DNA of 64,000 nucleotides from Brevibacterium zhoupengii. Its GTDB lineage: Bacteria; Actinomycetota; Actinomycetes; Actinomycetales; Brevibacteriaceae. The notes beneath the pieces were generated by a model. That model ran no database searches, was not told the DNA's origin, and worked only from the letters and a program-made list of their open reading frames with translations. The position numbers and the translations under genes are program-made. The stretch lies in NCBI RefSeq assembly GCF_021117425.1, contig NZ_CP088298.1, positions 1,426,001 to 1,490,000 on the forward strand, given 5' to 3'. Shown here piece by piece: positions 47,588 to 58,325 of this stretch (positions are counted from its first letter, which is position 1; every line of letters starts with the position of its first letter).

Positions 47588-49167
47588 AGGCCGTTCCTCC
47601 TGTGCGCCGGTGGCGGCTGCAGACACGACTGATCGTCCTCGCCAGTCTCGTCCTGACACTGGTGGGAGCCGGGATCGGGGCCGCCTCGTGGTGGAGCGTG
47701 CGGACCTCCCTGATGTCCGATCTCGACAGTCAGCTGGCCGGGATGACCCATCATGCCCGAGTCGATCCCGGGCCCGGACAGAAACCGGGGAACCCTCCGG
47801 CCTCGGACGAGACCGATTCGTCCACCTCTGTTGACCAAGCACTGCGCTACCTCTTCCAGCCGGGTGTCGGCGATGGTGCCCTCGTGGTCGTCGGCACCGA
47901 TGACTCCGCCGAGGGCTTGATCGCCGAGGCGGGGCGCGTGCAGCCGCAGACGCTTCCCACAGATGCGGTCGATGTTCTCCTCAACGTCGACGCGGTGACC
48001 GGTGGTGAGGAACCTGACGGGGATCGCGGCGGTGAATCGGCTGGTCCGGGGGAGGCCGGTGCGTCTATAGGGCATCGTTCTGTCGAGGTTCCCGGCTTCG
48101 GCACCTATCGTGTCGCGGCCTTTGACGACGAGGGAACGACGACCGTCTACGGGGTCCCGCAGAACAGCGTCGATTCTGCGCTTGAGCGAACGGCCTACAC
48201 CACGGCACTCGCGGTGCTCATCGGCGTACTCGCAACGGCACTGCTCATGGCCGTCATCATCCACAGGCAGCTGCGTGACCTCAGGGATGTTGCGCGCACA
48301 GCCCGGGAAGTGACCGACCTCGAGCTGGGGGAGGGGGAGCCCGAGCTGGCGCTGCGGGTGCCCTCAGAACTCGCGGTGCCCGGCACCGAGGTCGGTGACG
48401 TCGGCGCGTCGGTGAATCGGATGCTCGACCACGTCGGCTCCGCTCTTGACGAACGATATCGCGGGACAGAGCAGATGAGACGATTCGTCGCAGACGCCTC
48501 GCACGAGCTGCGGACCCCGATCGCCACGATCAGAGGATGGGCAGACCTCACCCGACCGTATCGGGACGAGCTTCCTGTCCAGGTGCAGACATCTCTGGGC
48601 CGGATCGACTCCGGAGCGATGAGGATGTCCTCGCTCGTCGATGACCTGCTCCTCCTCGCCAGATTGGAAGCCGGCCGACAGCCGACCAAGGAAGACAGCG
48701 TCGATGTGTCTGCACTGCTTTTGGACCTCGTCGAAGATGCGCACGTGCTCAGCCCGGATCATGAGATCCATCTGGATCTGCCTCCAGAAGCCTTGGAGAT
48801 CCGCGGCGCCGACGATCAGGTGCGTCAGGCGGTCGCAGTCATACTCACCAATGCGTGCGTGCACACGCAGGCGGGCACGCGGGTCCATGTTGAGGCTGAA
48901 CACACTGACGAGGCCGAAGCCCAGCAGATGGTGGCTGTGCGCATCAGCGATGACGGCCCGGGCATCCCCGAAGACATCCGCGACACAGTCTTCGACAGGT
49001 TCGTCCGCGGCGATGCTGCACGAACCAGAACCGAGGGAATACGCGGAGGATCATCTGGTCTGGGTCTGTCCATCGCCTCCGGACTCGTCGAACTCATGCA
49101 CGGCACGGTGTCGATGACGACCTCGGAGGGCGGCACCGTGTTCGAGCTCCGCTTCCGAGCTGCCTGA
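47584..49167 (+). CDS. Sensor histidine kinase
   Basis: Partner kinase of 527 aa. Transmembrane helices lie at about 16-36 and 209-230, bounding an external sensor of about 170 residues. HAMP follows, then the H-box DASHELRTPI with His307, an N-box (ILTNACVH) and G-boxes (ISDDGPGIPED and SGLGLSIASGL). The GTG start overlaps the regulator stop. The signal is unknown; the adjacent glycosyltransferases and surface-type protein suggest envelope monitoring. Confidence 0.92.
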   Translation: MKAVPPVRRWRLQTRLIVLASLVLTLVGAGIGAASWWSVRTSLMSDLDSQLAGMTHHARVDPGPGQKPGNPPASDETDSSTSVDQALRYLFQPGVGDGALVVVGTDDSAEGLIAEAGRVQPQTLPTDAVDVLLNVDAVTGGEEPDGDRGGESAGPGEAGASIGHRSVEVPGFGTYRVAAFDDEGTTTVYGVPQNSVDSALERTAYTTALAVLIGVLATALLMAVIIHRQLRDLRDVARTAREVTDLELGEGEPELALRVPSELAVPGTEVGDVGASVNRMLDHVGSALDERYRGTEQMRRFVADASHELRTPIATIRGWADLTRPYRDELPVQVQTSLGRIDSGAMRMSSLVDDLLLLARLEAGRQPTKEDSVDVSALLLDLVEDAHVLSPDHEIHLDLPPEALEIRGADDQVRQAVAVILTNACVHTQAGTRVHVEAEHTDEAEAQQMVAVRISDDGPGIPEDIRDTVFDRFVRGDAARTRTEGIRGGSSGLGLSIASGLVELMHGTVSMTTSEGGTVFELRFRAA

Positions 49168-49277
49168 AGGTCTTGGGTCGCACCCGCGCTCAACTGCACA
49201 GGCTGGACACAGCCTCGACTGGGATTGGCGACAGCACGGCACACGAAAGTGGAATCACTGACAACCAAGGAGATTTC

Positions 49278-49856
49278 ATGACTGAGAACCAGAATCAGAA
49301 CCCTGCCGACCCTGCTGCCCGATCCGACGCTTCCACCCAGCCCAGCCCTGCTGGCCAGAACAGCACAACCGGTCCGATGATCTCGAGCAGCACGGCCGGT
49401 CCCATGGATGCGAGCGGCCGGAAGAAGAGGCGCGTTCCGCTGATCCCTGCCGTCCTCGCAGGTGCGGCCCTGTTCATCGTCGGCGGACTCGCCGGAGGAG
49501 CAGTGGGCGCCTCGACAGTGCTGATGTCGAATGACAGCGGCACAAGCCAGGGTGCGGGTGGACCTGGCGGCCAGCCGGGAGGCGGCCAACAGGGCGGCGG
49601 CCAGCAGGGTGGTGCAGGGCCGGGCGGAGGAATGGCGCCGGGCGGACAGGGTTCGACCAACCAGAATTCGAACAACCAGGACTCGACCAGCCAAGACTCG
49701 ACCAGCCAAGGATCGGACGGACAGTCCTCCCAAAGTTCGGATGACCAGACGGCCGATGACACCTCGGCGGTGGACGAGAGCAGCGAAGAGAACGTTGCTC
49801 TGACCGGGCTGAGCTCGGTGTCGCAGGAAGCAGCGGTCCTCAACCGAGAGCCCTGA
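49278..49856 (+). CDS. Low-complexity Gly/Gln/Ser-rich membrane protein
   Basis: Protein of 192 aa with no named family. A polar N-terminus (about 50 residues) ends in KKRRVP, then one transmembrane helix (about 54-76). The external-looking tail is low complexity: first GGQQGGGQQGG repeats, then NQDSTSQDSTSQGS repeats and an acidic end. ATG 49278 follows AAGGAGATTTC. Its place after the two-component genes, and its glycine-rich composition shared with the GT-C protein, suggest it is a target or accessory of the surface glycosylation unit. That is inference. Confidence 0.65.
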   Translation: MTENQNQNPADPAARSDASTQPSPAGQNSTTGPMISSSTAGPMDASGRKKRRVPLIPAVLAGAALFIVGGLAGGAVGASTVLMSNDSGTSQGAGGPGGQPGGGQQGGGQQGGAGPGGGMAPGGQGSTNQNSNNQDSTSQDSTSQGSDGQSSQSSDDQTADDTSAVDESSEENVALTGLSSVSQEAAVLNREP

Positions 49857-49894
49857 TTCTCTCTGCCGCCACGGTGCCATGCTCTGTTCCGGAA

Positions 49895-49934
49895 ACGACT
49901 GTGCCCCCACCGAAATCGGTGGGGGCACAGTCGT
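49895..49934. terminator. Bidirectional terminator between the Gly-rich gene and katG
   Basis: A perfect 19-bp stem (arms 49895-49913 and 49916-49934, core GTGCCCCCACCG) with a two-base loop lies between converging genes. It lacks a long T-run. Confidence 0.8.
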
Positions 49935-49968
49935 CAGTGCTCAGAACACTTAGCGGAGGAGATCTCCG

Positions 49969-52173
49969 TCAGCGGTGCAGGTCGAAACGGTCTGCCTCGA
50001 CGAGCTTGCTCCAGGCCTTGACGAAGTCGTTGACGAACTTCTCCTTGGCATCATCGGAGGCGTACACCTCGGCGATGGCGCGCAGCTCTGAGTTGGCGCC
50101 GAAGAGGAGGTCGATGCGACTGCCGGTCCACAGCTTCTCTCCGGCGGGGGAGAAGCACTCGTAGACGTTGGCGGACTCGGACGGGCCGACCGGCTTCCAG
50201 ACATTGCCGAGTTCGAGCAGATTGACGAAGAAGTCGTTCGTCAGCTCGCCCGGGCGATCGGTGAACACACCGAGCTCGGAGTCTTCGTAGTTCGCGCCGA
50301 GGACGCGCAGGCCGCCCACGAGCACGGTCAGCTCCGACGGGGTCAGGCCCAAGAGGCTGGCCCTGTCCAGGAGGAGATGTTCGGCCGAGAGCGGAAGGCC
50401 CTCTGTCAGGTAGTTGCGGAATCCGTCGTGAGTCGGCTCCAGGAAGGAGAACGAGTTGACGTCGGTCTGCTCCTGGGTTGCGTCTCCGCGGCCCGTGGTC
50501 ACCGGGACGCTGACATCATGTCCGGCGGCCTGTGCTGCGGTCTCGATGCCGACGGCTCCGGCGATTGCCAGAACATCGGCGAAGGAGGCGCCGTTGTCGG
50601 CTGCGATGCCCTCGAGGACGCTGACGACCTGAGCCAGCTTCGCCGGCTCGTTGACGTCCCAGCTCTTCTGCGGTTCGAGGCGCAGACGTCCGCCGTTGAC
50701 ACCGCCGCGGAAGTCCGAGCGGCGGTGCGTTGACGCTGCAGCCCAAGTGGTGGACACCAGCTGGGAGACGGTCAGACCTGAGTTGCGAATGGCGGCCTTG
50801 ACTGCCTCGAGTCCGGCCTCATCCAGCGGGGTGCCTTCTGGGACCGGGTCCTGCCAGATCAGCTCTTCTTCCGGAACCTCGGGTCCGAGGTAGCGGGTGG
50901 CCGGGCCCATGTCACGGTGGGTGAGCTTGAACCAGGCACGAGCGAAGGCATCTTCGAAAGCCTTCTGATCGTCCTTGAAACGACGCGAGATCTTCTCGTA
51001 GATGGGATCGAAGCGCAGGGACAGGTCGGTCGTGAGCATGCGGGGCTCACGACGTCCGTCACCCTGTGCCATGGGCACCATGTCGTCTCCGCCGCCGTCG
51101 ACCGGACGCCACTGCAGGTGTCCGCCGTCGTTTTCGAAGACTTCCCATTCGTAGGCGAAGAGGATGTGGAAGAACTCGTTGTCCCAGCGGGTCGGGTGAT
51201 AGGTCCAGGTGACCTCGATGCCGCTGCCGACGGTGTCGTTGCCCTGACCGGTGCCGAAATCGGACTTCCAGCCCAGTCCCTGCTCTTCGATCGGTGCTGC
51301 TTCGGGGTCGCCGCCCTTGTGTGACTCCGGGGCTGCGCCGTGGGTCTTGCCGAACGTGTGACCACCGGCGATGAGGGCGACGGTCTCCTCATCGTCCATG
51401 GCCATACGAGCGAATGTCTCGCGAATGTCGAGCGCGGCAGCCAGCGGATCGGGCTTGCCTTCCGGGCCTTCCGGGTTGACGTAGATGAGCCCCATGGTGG
51501 TTGCGGCCAGGGGCTTCTGCAGTTCGCGGTTGCCCACATAGCGCTTGTCGGTGCCCAGCCATTCGGTCTCTGAGCCCCAGTAGACGTCGTTGTCGGGTTC
51601 CCATACGTCCTTACGTCCGCCTGCATAGCCGAAGGTCTTGAAGCCCATCGACTCCAGTCCGACGTTGCCGGCGAGAATGAACAGGTCGGCCCAGGAGATC
51701 TTCTTGCCGTACTTCTTCTTGACCGGCCAGAGCAGGCGACGAGCCTTGTCGAGACCCACGTTGTCGGGCCAGGAGTTCAGCGGGGCGAAGCGCTGCTGTC
51801 CCTCGCCGCCACCGCCGCGTCCGTCCTGAACACGGTAGGTGCCGGCCGAGTGCCAGGCCATGCGGATCATGAATGGGCCGTAGTGTCCGAAGTCGGCAGA
51901 CCACCAGTCGGAGTTCGTCTTCTGGAGCTCTTCGATATCGGCCTTGAGCGCGAAGTAGTCGAGGCTGGCGAATTCGGCGTCGTAGTCGAAGCCCTCGTCC
52001 ATGGGGTCGCGTGCAGGCTGGTTCTTGGCCAAGATCTTGAGATTGAGGCGGTTGGGCCACCAGTGCGAGTTCGCGTCGCCCTGACTGGGAGCGGCCAGCG
52101 ACTCGGCCGCAGGCGCAGACGCCGCCGAGGTGGTGTGAGCGACTGGGCAGCCGCCTGTGGAGCTTTCGGTCAT
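49969..52173 (-). CDS. katG: Catalase-peroxidase KatG
   Basis: Bifunctional heme enzyme of 734 aa that removes hydrogen peroxide. The distal site has Arg104, Trp107 and His108 (IRMAWHSAG). The Trp107-Tyr231-Met257 adduct that gives catalase activity can form (LIYVNPEG and RMAMDDEE). The proximal heme ligand is His272 in [13 protein letters not shown] 52173 follows GAAAGGT; a longer frame to 52233 has no support. It is downstream of furA with a 79-base gap, so it is under FurA control. Confidence 0.96.
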   Translation of the reverse strand: MTESSTGGCPVAHTTSAASAPAAESLAAPSQGDANSHWWPNRLNLKILAKNQPARDPMDEGFDYDAEFASLDYFALKADIEELQKTNSDWWSADFGHYGPFMIRMAWHSAGTYRVQDGRGGGGEGQQRFAPLNSWPDNVGLDKARRLLWPVKKKYGKKISWADLFILAGNVGLESMGFKTFGYAGGRKDVWEPDNDVYWGSETEWLGTDKRYVGNRELQKPLAATTMGLIYVNPEGPEGKPDPLAAALDIRETFARMAMDDEETVALIAGGHTFGKTHGAAPESHKGGDPEAAPIEEQGLGWKSDFGTGQGNDTVGSGIEVTWTYHPTRWDNEFFHILFAYEWEVFENDGGHLQWRPVDGGGDDMVPMAQGDGRREPRMLTTDLSLRFDPIYEKISRRFKDDQKAFEDAFARAWFKLTHRDMGPATRYLGPEVPEEELIWQDPVPEGTPLDEAGLEAVKAAIRNSGLTVSQLVSTTWAAASTHRRSDFRGGVNGGRLRLEPQKSWDVNEPAKLAQVVSVLEGIAADNGASFADVLAIAGAVGIETAAQAAGHDVSVPVTTGRGDATQEQTDVNSFSFLEPTHDGFRNYLTEGLPLSAEHLLLDRASLLGLTPSELTVLVGGLRVLGANYEDSELGVFTDRPGELTNDFFVNLLELGNVWKPVGPSESANVYECFSPAGEKLWTGSRIDLLFGANSELRAIAEVYASDDAKEKFVNDFVKAWSKLVEADRFDLHR

Positions 52174-52252
52174 TGTGTACCTTTCACGGTCGAGCCCCGT
52201 CGGGCTCGGTTGAAGACAAAAGGGGTGAGGCATTGTCGAAGGATGGATCGGC

Positions 52253-52741
52253 TCAGGTCGCCGAGGTGGTCTCGGAGCGTCCTGCAGGAGATGTGGTTCC
52301 CGACGGCGATGAGTTGCAGTCGGGGCACAGTCCCCAGAAGGTCACTTCGGCCTGCTCGATGACGAATCCCGCGTCGTGTGAAGGTGTCAGGCAGGGAGCC
52401 TGCCCGACCGTGCAGTCAACATCGACGATGAGATTGCATGATCGGCACACGAGGTGATGATGGTTGTCCCCGATGCGCCGTTCGTACCGCGCCACGGACC
52501 CGGACGGCTGAATGCACCGTACGAGCCCAACCTCGGTGAGGGTGTGCAGTGAGTCGTAGACGGCCTGATGCGACACCTCGGGGAGCTGCTCACGGACGGC
52601 GCGAATGACGGTATCGGTGTCTGCATGCTGATGTTCACAGACAGCTTCGAGCACCGCGACTCTTTGTTTCGTCACACGAAGGGAGCTGTTCCGCAGTGCT
52701 GCAGTCGGCTCCGATTCGTGTCCATGCTTCTTCTCAGCCAC
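52253..52741 (-). CDS. furA: Fur-family peroxide-responsive repressor FurA
   Basis: Metal-dependent repressor of 162 aa. A winged helix ([14 protein letters not shown] to [18 protein letters not shown]) precedes the dimerisation domain. Structural zinc cysteines are Cys99 and Cys102 (LVCRSC) and Cys139 and Cys142 (LCPDC). The HHH of GDNHHHLVC contributes to the regulatory metal site. Adjacency to katG matches the actinobacterial FurA/CatR peroxide-sensing pairs. The start is GTG 52741. Confidence 0.92.
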   Translation of the reverse strand: MAEKKHGHESEPTAALRNSSLRVTKQRVAVLEAVCEHQHADTDTVIRAVREQLPEVSHQAVYDSLHTLTEVGLVRCIQPSGSVARYERRIGDNHHHLVCRSCNLIVDVDCTVGQAPCLTPSHDAGFVIEQAEVTFWGLCPDCNSSPSGTTSPAGRSETTSAT

Positions 52742-53150
52742 GGCTTCAGCTTGCCGCCTTTTCTTGAATCAGTCAAGGAAGCGTGTCGAAGGGGTGGGCA
52801 TGTCGCCAAGCGCACAGGCATCGGTTTTGACCAGATGTACTGGGCCGCGATATTCTAGGATGCGACTGATTGTGTTATCTGCGTTCGCGAATGACCATAC
52901 CGGATGTTTTGTGAGGTCCGGATCATTGTGAGAATTCGTCAGAAGCAGGCCGCCGACGTGTCATTCTGCATAGGTCGTGTGTCTTTGCGACACACCCGAG
53001 TGCAGGGTTCACTGCGTCGCGCGAATACTGGCATCGGGCGTGAAGCTTCACCCGGTGTTCAGTCGGATATGTCCCACGGTTCACAACCATGGCTGATGCC
53101 ATGGCCAATGTGGGAATTAGGTTTATCGAGAAGCAAACGGAGAACGCTTA
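52742..53150. other. 409-bp divergent region between furA and rpsL
   Basis: No gene is seen. It holds the furA promoter/operator (52757-52777) and then several palindromes before rpsL: GTGTGTC-N5-GACACAC (52977-52995), GTGAAGCTTCAC (53040-53051) and CCATGGC-TGAT-GCCATGG (53087-53104). A TAGGTT -10 candidate lies at 53118-53123. The structured 5' region suggests autogenous control of the str operon. Confidence 0.5.
52757..52777 (-). promoter_or_regulatory. Candidate furA autoregulatory site
   Basis: Read on the minus strand this is TTGACTGATTCAAGAAAAGG. It contains the -35-like TTGACT and the inverted repeat CTTGA-N5-TCAAG (52763-52777). From memory it resembles the AT-rich operators in front of mycobacterial furA genes. 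Confidence 0.45.
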
Positions 53151-53525
53151 GTGCCGACAATCCAGCAGCTCGTCCGCAAGGGACGACATGTCAAATCCGC
53201 AGGATCCGACGCTCCTGCGCTGAAGAACAGCCCGCAGCGTCGTGGGGTGTGCACCCGTGTGTACACCACTACACCCAAGAAGCCGAACTCGGCTCTTCGC
53301 AAGGTCGCTCGTGTCAAGCTTTCGAGCCAGATCGAAGTGACCGCCTACATTCCAGGCGAAGGACACAACCTGCAGGAGCACTCGATCGTGCTCGTGCGCG
53401 GTGGTCGTGTCAAGGACCTGCCAGGTGTGCGCTACCGAATCGTTCGCGGTTCGCTTGACACCCAGGGTGTCAAGGGCCGCCAGCAGGCACGCAGCAAGTA
53501 CGGTGCGAAGAGGGAGAAGAAGTAA
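53151..53525 (+). CDS. rpsL: 30S ribosomal protein S12
   Basis: Decoding-centre protein of 124 aa. The streptomycin-linked lysines lie in [11 protein letters not shown] and [11 protein letters not shown] and are the wild-type residues. The GTG start follows GGAG by seven bases. The TAA overlaps the rpsG ATG by one base. Confidence 0.97.
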   Translation: MPTIQQLVRKGRHVKSAGSDAPALKNSPQRRGVCTRVYTTTPKKPNSALRKVARVKLSSQIEVTAYIPGEGHNLQEHSIVLVRGGRVKDLPGVRYRIVRGSLDTQGVKGRQQARSKYGAKREKK

Positions 53526-53995
53526 TGCCACGTAAAGGTCCTGCACCCAAGCGACCGATCGTCATTGACCCGGTCTTCAGTTCGCCGATCGTCACGCAGC
53601 TGATCAACAAGATCCTGCTCGACGGAAAGCGTTCGACCGCTGAGCGCATCGTCTACGGTGCTCTCGAAGGTACCCGTGAGAAGAACGGCAATGACCCAGT
53701 TGTCAACCTGAAGAAGGCTCTCGACAACATCCGGCCGTCCCTCGAGGTTCGCTCCCGCCGTGTCGGTGGCGCGACCTACCAGGTTCCGGTTGATGTTCGT
53801 CCGGTTCGTTCGACGACTTTGGCACTGCGCTGGCTCGTGGCTTACTCCCGCCAGCGTCGTGAGAAGACGATGACCGAACGCCTCATGAACGAGATTCTCG
53901 ATGCAAGCAACGGCCTCGGTGCTGCTGTGAAGCGTCGCGAAGACACCCACAAGATGGCCGAGTCCAACAAGGCCTTCGCCCACTACCGCTGGTAA
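53525..53995 (+). CDS. rpsG: 30S ribosomal protein S7
   Basis: Head assembly protein of 156 aa, the usual length, binding the 3' major domain of 16S rRNA. It has the N-terminal [26 protein letters not shown] and the C-terminal [15 protein letters not shown]. In other bacteria S7 is the repressor of the str operon. Confidence 0.97.
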   Translation: MPRKGPAPKRPIVIDPVFSSPIVTQLINKILLDGKRSTAERIVYGALEGTREKNGNDPVVNLKKALDNIRPSLEVRSRRVGGATYQVPVDVRPVRSTTLALRWLVAYSRQRREKTMTERLMNEILDASNGLGAAVKRREDTHKMAESNKAFAHYRW

Positions 53996-54013
53996 TCGTT
54001 CCTCCCTGGAACC

Positions 54014-54049
54014 CTGGCCGGCCAGCGTCATAGGGCGCTTGCCGGCCAG
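54014..54049 (+). repeat. Hairpin between rpsG and fusA
   Basis: CTGGCCGGCCAGCG pairs with CGCTTGCCGGCCAG with one mismatch around an eight-base loop. There is no T-run, so it is more likely an RNA-processing or attenuation element than a full terminator. Confidence 0.5.
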
Positions 54050-54091
54050 GCAGCGGGAGTCGATCACATCATCGAGTGAGAGAGAGACACC

Positions 54092-56197
54092 GTGGCACTT
54101 GACGTGCTCACCGACCTGAACAAGGTCCGCAACATCGGCATCATGGCCCACATCGATGCCGGTAAGACCACCACAACCGAACGCATCCTGTACTACACCG
54201 GTGTGAACTACAAGATCGGCGAGACCCACGACGGTGCCTCGACGATGGACTGGATGGATCAGGAGCAGGAACGCGGCATCACGATCACGTCGGCCGCCAC
54301 CACCTGCTACTGGCACGACAACCAGATCAACATCATCGACACCCCGGGCCACGTCGACTTCACCGTCGAGGTTGAGCGCTCGCTGCGCGTCCTCGATGGC
54401 GCCGTTGCCGTCTTCGACGGTAAGGAGGGCGTTGAGCCGCAGTCCGAGACCGTGTGGCGTCAGGCTGACAAGTACGACGTGCCGCGCGTGTGCTTCGTCA
54501 ACAAGATGGACAAGCTCGGTGCTGACTTCTACTTCACCATCGACACCATCCGCGAACGCCTCGGAGCCAAGCCGCTGGTCATTCAGCTGCCTATCGGTTC
54601 CGAGTCTGACTTCGCCGGCGTCGTCGATCTTCTTGAGATGAAGGCCTACATCTGGCCTGATGAGTCCAAGAAGGGTCAGGACATGACCGAGATCGAGATC
54701 CCTGAGGATCTCCAGGCCAAGGCCGAAGAGTACCGTGCTCAGCTCATCGAAGATGTTGCTGAAGCCACTGATGAACTCATGGAGAAGTACCTTGAGGGCG
54801 AAGAGATCTCGATTGCCGAGATCAAGGAGGGCATCCGCTCGCTCGTCGTCAACTCCACGGCATTCCCTGTCATGTGCGGTTCGGCATACAAGAACAAGGG
54901 CGTCCAGCCCATGCTCAACGCCGTCATCGACTACCTCCCTTCGCCTCTCGAGGTTCCTCCCATGATCGGTGCGAACCCTCGTGACGAGGACGAGAAGCTG
55001 ACTCGCAAACCTTCCAAGGATGAGCCCTTCTCGGCTCTTGCGTTCAAGGTTGCGACCCACCCGTTCTTCGGCACGCTGACCTATGTCCGCGTGTACTCCG
55101 GACAGGTGAAGTCGGGCGAGGCCGTTCTCAACTCGACGAGCGGCAAGAAGGAACGCGTCGGCAAGCTCTTCCAGATGCACTCCAACAAGGAGAACCCTGT
55201 CGAAGAGGCCATCGCCGGCCACATCTACGCGTTCATCGGTCTCAAAGAGACAACCACCGGTGACACGCTGTGCGACCCAGCGAACCCGATCGCTCTCGAG
55301 TCGATGACCTTCCCTGAGCCGGTCATCTCTGTGGCCATTGAGCCCAAGACAAAGAGCGACCAGGAGAAGCTGTCGGCAGCCATTCAGAAGTTCGTCAAGG
55401 AAGACCCGACCTACCGGGTTGAACTTGATGTGGAGACCGGCCAGACCGTGATCCGCGGAATGGGCGAACTTCACCTCGACATCCTCGTCGACCGCATGCG
55501 TCGCGAGTTCAAGGTCGAGGCGAATGTCGGCAAGCCACAGGTCGCCTATCGTGAGACCATTCGTCGCACTGTCGAGAAGTTCGACTACACCCACAAGAAG
55601 CAGACGGGTGGATCGGGACAGTTCGCGAAGGTCCAGGTCACCTTCGAGCCTCTCGAGGTCGAAGGCGATACGATCTACGAGTTCGAGAATGCCGTCACGG
55701 GCGGGCGTATTCCGCGCGAGTACATTCCGAGCGTCGACGCCGGTATCCAGGACGCCATGCAGCTCGGTGTCCTCGCCGGGTACCCGATGGTCGGTGTCAA
55801 AGCGACACTGATCGACGGTGCCTACCACGACGTTGACTCTTCGGAGATGGCATTCAAGATCGCCGGCTCAATGGTCTTCAAGGAGGCCGTTCAGAAGGCG
55901 AAGCCGGTTCTGCTGGAACCGGTCATGGACGTCGAGGTGCGTACACCCGAGGAATACATGGGTGACGTCATCGGCGACCTCAATTCCCGACGTGGCCAGA
56001 TCCAGTCAATGGACGATGCTTCCGGTGTGAAGGTCGTCAAGGCTGTGGTCCCGTTGTCGGAGATGTTCGGTTACATCGGTGATCTGCGGTCGAAGACCCA
56101 GGGCCGTGCGGTGTACTCGATGACTTTCTCCAGCTATGCGGAGGTCCCCAAGGCAGTCGCCGAGGAGATCGTCCAGAAGATGCGTGGCGGAGAGTAA
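54092..56197 (+). CDS. fusA: Elongation factor G
   Basis: Translocase GTPase of 701 aa. G1 is [17 protein letters not shown]3 IDTPGHVDF and G4 NKMDKLG. Domains II to V follow, with [14 protein letters not shown] in domain III. The GTG start follows GAGAGAGA. The tuf gene is 115 bases downstream. Confidence 0.98.
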   Translation: MALDVLTDLNKVRNIGIMAHIDAGKTTTTERILYYTGVNYKIGETHDGASTMDWMDQEQERGITITSAATTCYWHDNQINIIDTPGHVDFTVEVERSLRVLDGAVAVFDGKEGVEPQSETVWRQADKYDVPRVCFVNKMDKLGADFYFTIDTIRERLGAKPLVIQLPIGSESDFAGVVDLLEMKAYIWPDESKKGQDMTEIEIPEDLQAKAEEYRAQLIEDVAEATDELMEKYLEGEEISIAEIKEGIRSLVVNSTAFPVMCGSAYKNKGVQPMLNAVIDYLPSPLEVPPMIGANPRDEDEKLTRKPSKDEPFSALAFKVATHPFFGTLTYVRVYSGQVKSGEAVLNSTSGKKERVGKLFQMHSNKENPVEEAIAGHIYAFIGLKETTTGDTLCDPANPIALESMTFPEPVISVAIEPKTKSDQEKLSAAIQKFVKEDPTYRVELDVETGQTVIRGMGELHLDILVDRMRREFKVEANVGKPQVAYRETIRRTVEKFDYTHKKQTGGSGQFAKVQVTFEPLEVEGDTIYEFENAVTGGRIPREYIPSVDAGIQDAMQLGVLAGYPMVGVKATLIDGAYHDVDSSEMAFKIAGSMVFKEAVQKAKPVLLEPVMDVEVRTPEEYMGDVIGDLNSRRGQIQSMDDASGVKVVKAVVPLSEMFGYIGDLRSKTQGRAVYSMTFSSYAEVPKAVAEEIVQKMRGGE

Positions 56198-56267
56198 TCT
56201 CCGGTCCCCGGTCGCCACGGTGAGCAAGAACATGTTCACCGAAATGAAAGATAACCAACAAAGGTCT

Positions 56268-56288
56268 AAGATATGAACCGCATATCTT
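56268..56288 (+). promoter_or_regulatory. AT-rich inverted repeat before tuf
   Basis: AAGATATG-aaccg-CATATCTT is a perfect 8-bp inverted repeat 24 bases before the tuf start, just upstream of its GAGGAGGAA ribosome site. It overlaps a TAAGAT -10 candidate, so it may be an operator of an internal tuf promoter or a leader hairpin. Confidence 0.45.
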
Positions 56289-56312
56289 TTGCCAACCACG
56301 AGGAGGAACCCA

Positions 56313-57506
56313 GTGGCAAAGGCTAGTTTCGATAGGACTAAGCCGCACGTCAACATTGGCACCATCGGCCACGTTGACCACGGAAAGACCACCTTGACCG
56401 CCGCAATCACCAAGGTGCTGGCGGACAAGTACCCAGATCTCAATGAGGCTCGCGCCTTCGACCAGGTGGATAACGCACCTGAGGAGAAGGAGCGCGGCAT
56501 CACCATCAACGTCTCGCACGTTGAATACCAGACCGAGAAGCGTCACTACGCTCACGTCGATGCCCCTGGTCACGCCGACTACATCAAGAACATGATTACC
56601 GGTGCTGCTCAGATGGACGGCGCAATCCTCGTGGTTGCCGCTACCGACGGTCCGATGCCGCAGACGCGCGAGCACGTTCTGCTCGCCCGTCAGGTTGGCG
56701 TGCCCTACATCGTTGTCGCACTGAACAAGTCCGACATGGTCGATGACGAGGAGCTCATCGAGCTCGTCGACTTCGAGGTCCGCGATCTGCTCTCCAGCCA
56801 GGACTTCGACGGCGACAACGCTCCCGTCATTCCTGTCTCCGCTCTCAAGGCGCTGGAAGGCGACGAGAAGTGGGTCAAGAGCGTCGAAGACCTCATGCAG
56901 GCCGTCGATGACAACGTTCCCGAGCCGGAGCGTGACATCGACAAGCCCTTCCTCATGCCCGTGGAAGACGTCTTCACGATCACCGGTCGTGGAACCGTCG
57001 TCACCGGTCGTGTCGAGCGCGGCGTCCTCCTGCCCAACGATGACATCGAAATCGTCGGCATCAAGGAGAAGTCGTCCAAGACGACCGTCACCGCAATCGA
57101 GATGTTCCGCAAGACTCTGCCTGACGCACGTGCGGGTGAGAACGTGGGACTGCTGCTGCGCGGAACGAAGCGCGAAGAAGTTGAGCGCGGACAGGTTATC
57201 GTGAAGCCAGGTTCGATCACGCCTCACACCAACTTCGAGGGCCAGGTCTACATCCTGAGCAAGGACGAGGGTGGACGCCACAACCCGTTCTACTCGAACT
57301 ACCGTCCTCAGTTCTACTTCCGCACCACGGACGTCACCGGCGTCATCACGCTGCCTGAGGGCACCGAGATGGTCATGCCCGGCGACAACACCGACATGTC
57401 GGTCGAGCTGATCCAGCCGATCGCTATGGAAGAGGGCCTCCGCTTCGCTATCCGCGAGGGTGGACGTACCGTCGGCGCTGGTCGAGTCACCAAGATCACC
57501 GCCTGA
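56313..57506 (+). CDS. tuf: Elongation factor Tu
   Basis: Aminoacyl-tRNA carrier GTPase, 397 aa. The P-loop is [11 protein letters not shown], the switch II region [12 protein letters not shown] and the base-recognition motif NKSDMVD. The GTG at 56313 is chosen because it gives the conserved [17 protein letters not shown] and has GAGGAGGAACCCA upstream. Confidence 0.98.
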   Translation: MAKASFDRTKPHVNIGTIGHVDHGKTTLTAAITKVLADKYPDLNEARAFDQVDNAPEEKERGITINVSHVEYQTEKRHYAHVDAPGHADYIKNMITGAAQMDGAILVVAATDGPMPQTREHVLLARQVGVPYIVVALNKSDMVDDEELIELVDFEVRDLLSSQDFDGDNAPVIPVSALKALEGDEKWVKSVEDLMQAVDDNVPEPERDIDKPFLMPVEDVFTITGRGTVVTGRVERGVLLPNDDIEIVGIKEKSSKTTVTAIEMFRKTLPDARAGENVGLLLRGTKREEVERGQVIVKPGSITPHTNFEGQVYILSKDEGGRHNPFYSNYRPQFYFRTTDVTGVITLPEGTEMVMPGDNTDMSVELIQPIAMEEGLRFAIREGGRTVGAGRVTKITA

Positions 57507-58005
57507 GATACCTTCGATCATTAAGGCTTCGGCCTTGAGTTCGGGACTTCAGTCCTGAACGATCGATTCGGAACCCCGGTCCATTGGGCCGGGGTTCCGT
57601 GCATTCACAACGAGGACCAGACTCGGCGAGTGACTTGCCTGACTCTTACCGACAGGTGTTCATGAAATGCCTCACAAGACAGATGCCTGGAATTGCGCCG
57701 ATGAAGTGCTATGTGACAAGATAGTGAAGTTGCGTTTTGGACGTTGACCCCTGCACTGCGGTAGAGATACCGCGAACAGTCCGGAACACTATCGGATCGA
57801 TGAATCTGCGTGAATGCGGGTTCGGACCGAGCAGCCAATGAGTAGAAGCGCCGTCGGCCCAGAACGAGGATTGAAATATCCTCCGCAAGGATTAGCCGAC
57901 ACGCCCGACCTCGGGGGTCGGTCATGGTCAGCCGGCACAGACCACAGACGATTTCGATCGCCTGTCGGTTGATGGCCGGAAGTAACTAAAGAAAGAGACG
58001 ACGCC
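57507..58005 (+). other. 499-bp region between tuf and rpsJ
   Basis: No convincing gene. It begins with two small hairpins (AAGGC-TTCG-GCCTT at 57523-57536; GGACT-TC-AGTCC at 57544-57555) and the tuf terminator. Further on there is a hairpin with a GAGA tetraloop (GCGGTA/TACCGC, 57758-57773) and a long leader before rpsJ. A 26-codon frame at 57667-57747 has no ribosome site. The S10 promoter must be here but is not clear to me. Confidence 0.5.
57569..57599 (+). terminator. Terminator after tuf
   Basis: CGGAACCCCGG (57569-57579) pairs perfectly with CCGGGGTTCCG (57589-57599) across a nine-base loop. Confidence 0.75.
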
Positions 58006-58314
58006 ATGGCGGGACAGAAGATCCGCATTCGGCTCAAGTCGTACGACCACGCTGTGATTGACAGTGCTGCACGAAAGATCGTGGACACCGTCACTCGCGC
58101 AGGTGCGACTGTTGTGGGCCCCGTGCCGTTGCCAACGGAGAAGAACGTTTACTGCGTCATCCGTTCGCCACACAAGTACAAAGACAGTCGTGAGCATTTC
58201 GAAATGCGCACGCACAAGCGTCTGATCGACATCGTCGATCCGACGCCGAAGGCAGTCGATTCGCTGATGCGTCTCGACCTCGCTGACGACGTCAACATCG
58301 AGATCAAGCTCTAA
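58006..58314 (+). CDS. rpsJ: 30S ribosomal protein S10
   Basis: First gene of the S10 operon, 102 aa. It has [19 protein letters not shown] and the C-terminal DVNIEIKL. S10 also acts as NusE in antitermination complexes. AAAGAGACGACGCC precedes the ATG. Confidence 0.97.
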   Translation: MAGQKIRIRLKSYDHAVIDSAARKIVDTVTRAGATVVGPVPLPTEKNVYCVIRSPHKYKDSREHFEMRTHKRLIDIVDPTPKAVDSLMRLDLADDVNIEIKL

Positions 58315-58325
58315 GGGAGGCAAAC

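Noticed and set aside
53432-55828. 798-codon open frame on the minus strand across rpsG and fusA
   Set aside because: Same codon-bias artefact; both plus-strand genes are certain.
57667-57747. 26-codon frame upstream of rpsJ
   Set aside because: No ribosome site or promoter fits it; chance occurrence in a long spacer is more likely.
57605-57925. 106-codon minus-strand frame in the tuf-rpsJ spacer
   Set aside because: No start signals, no motif and atypical composition.
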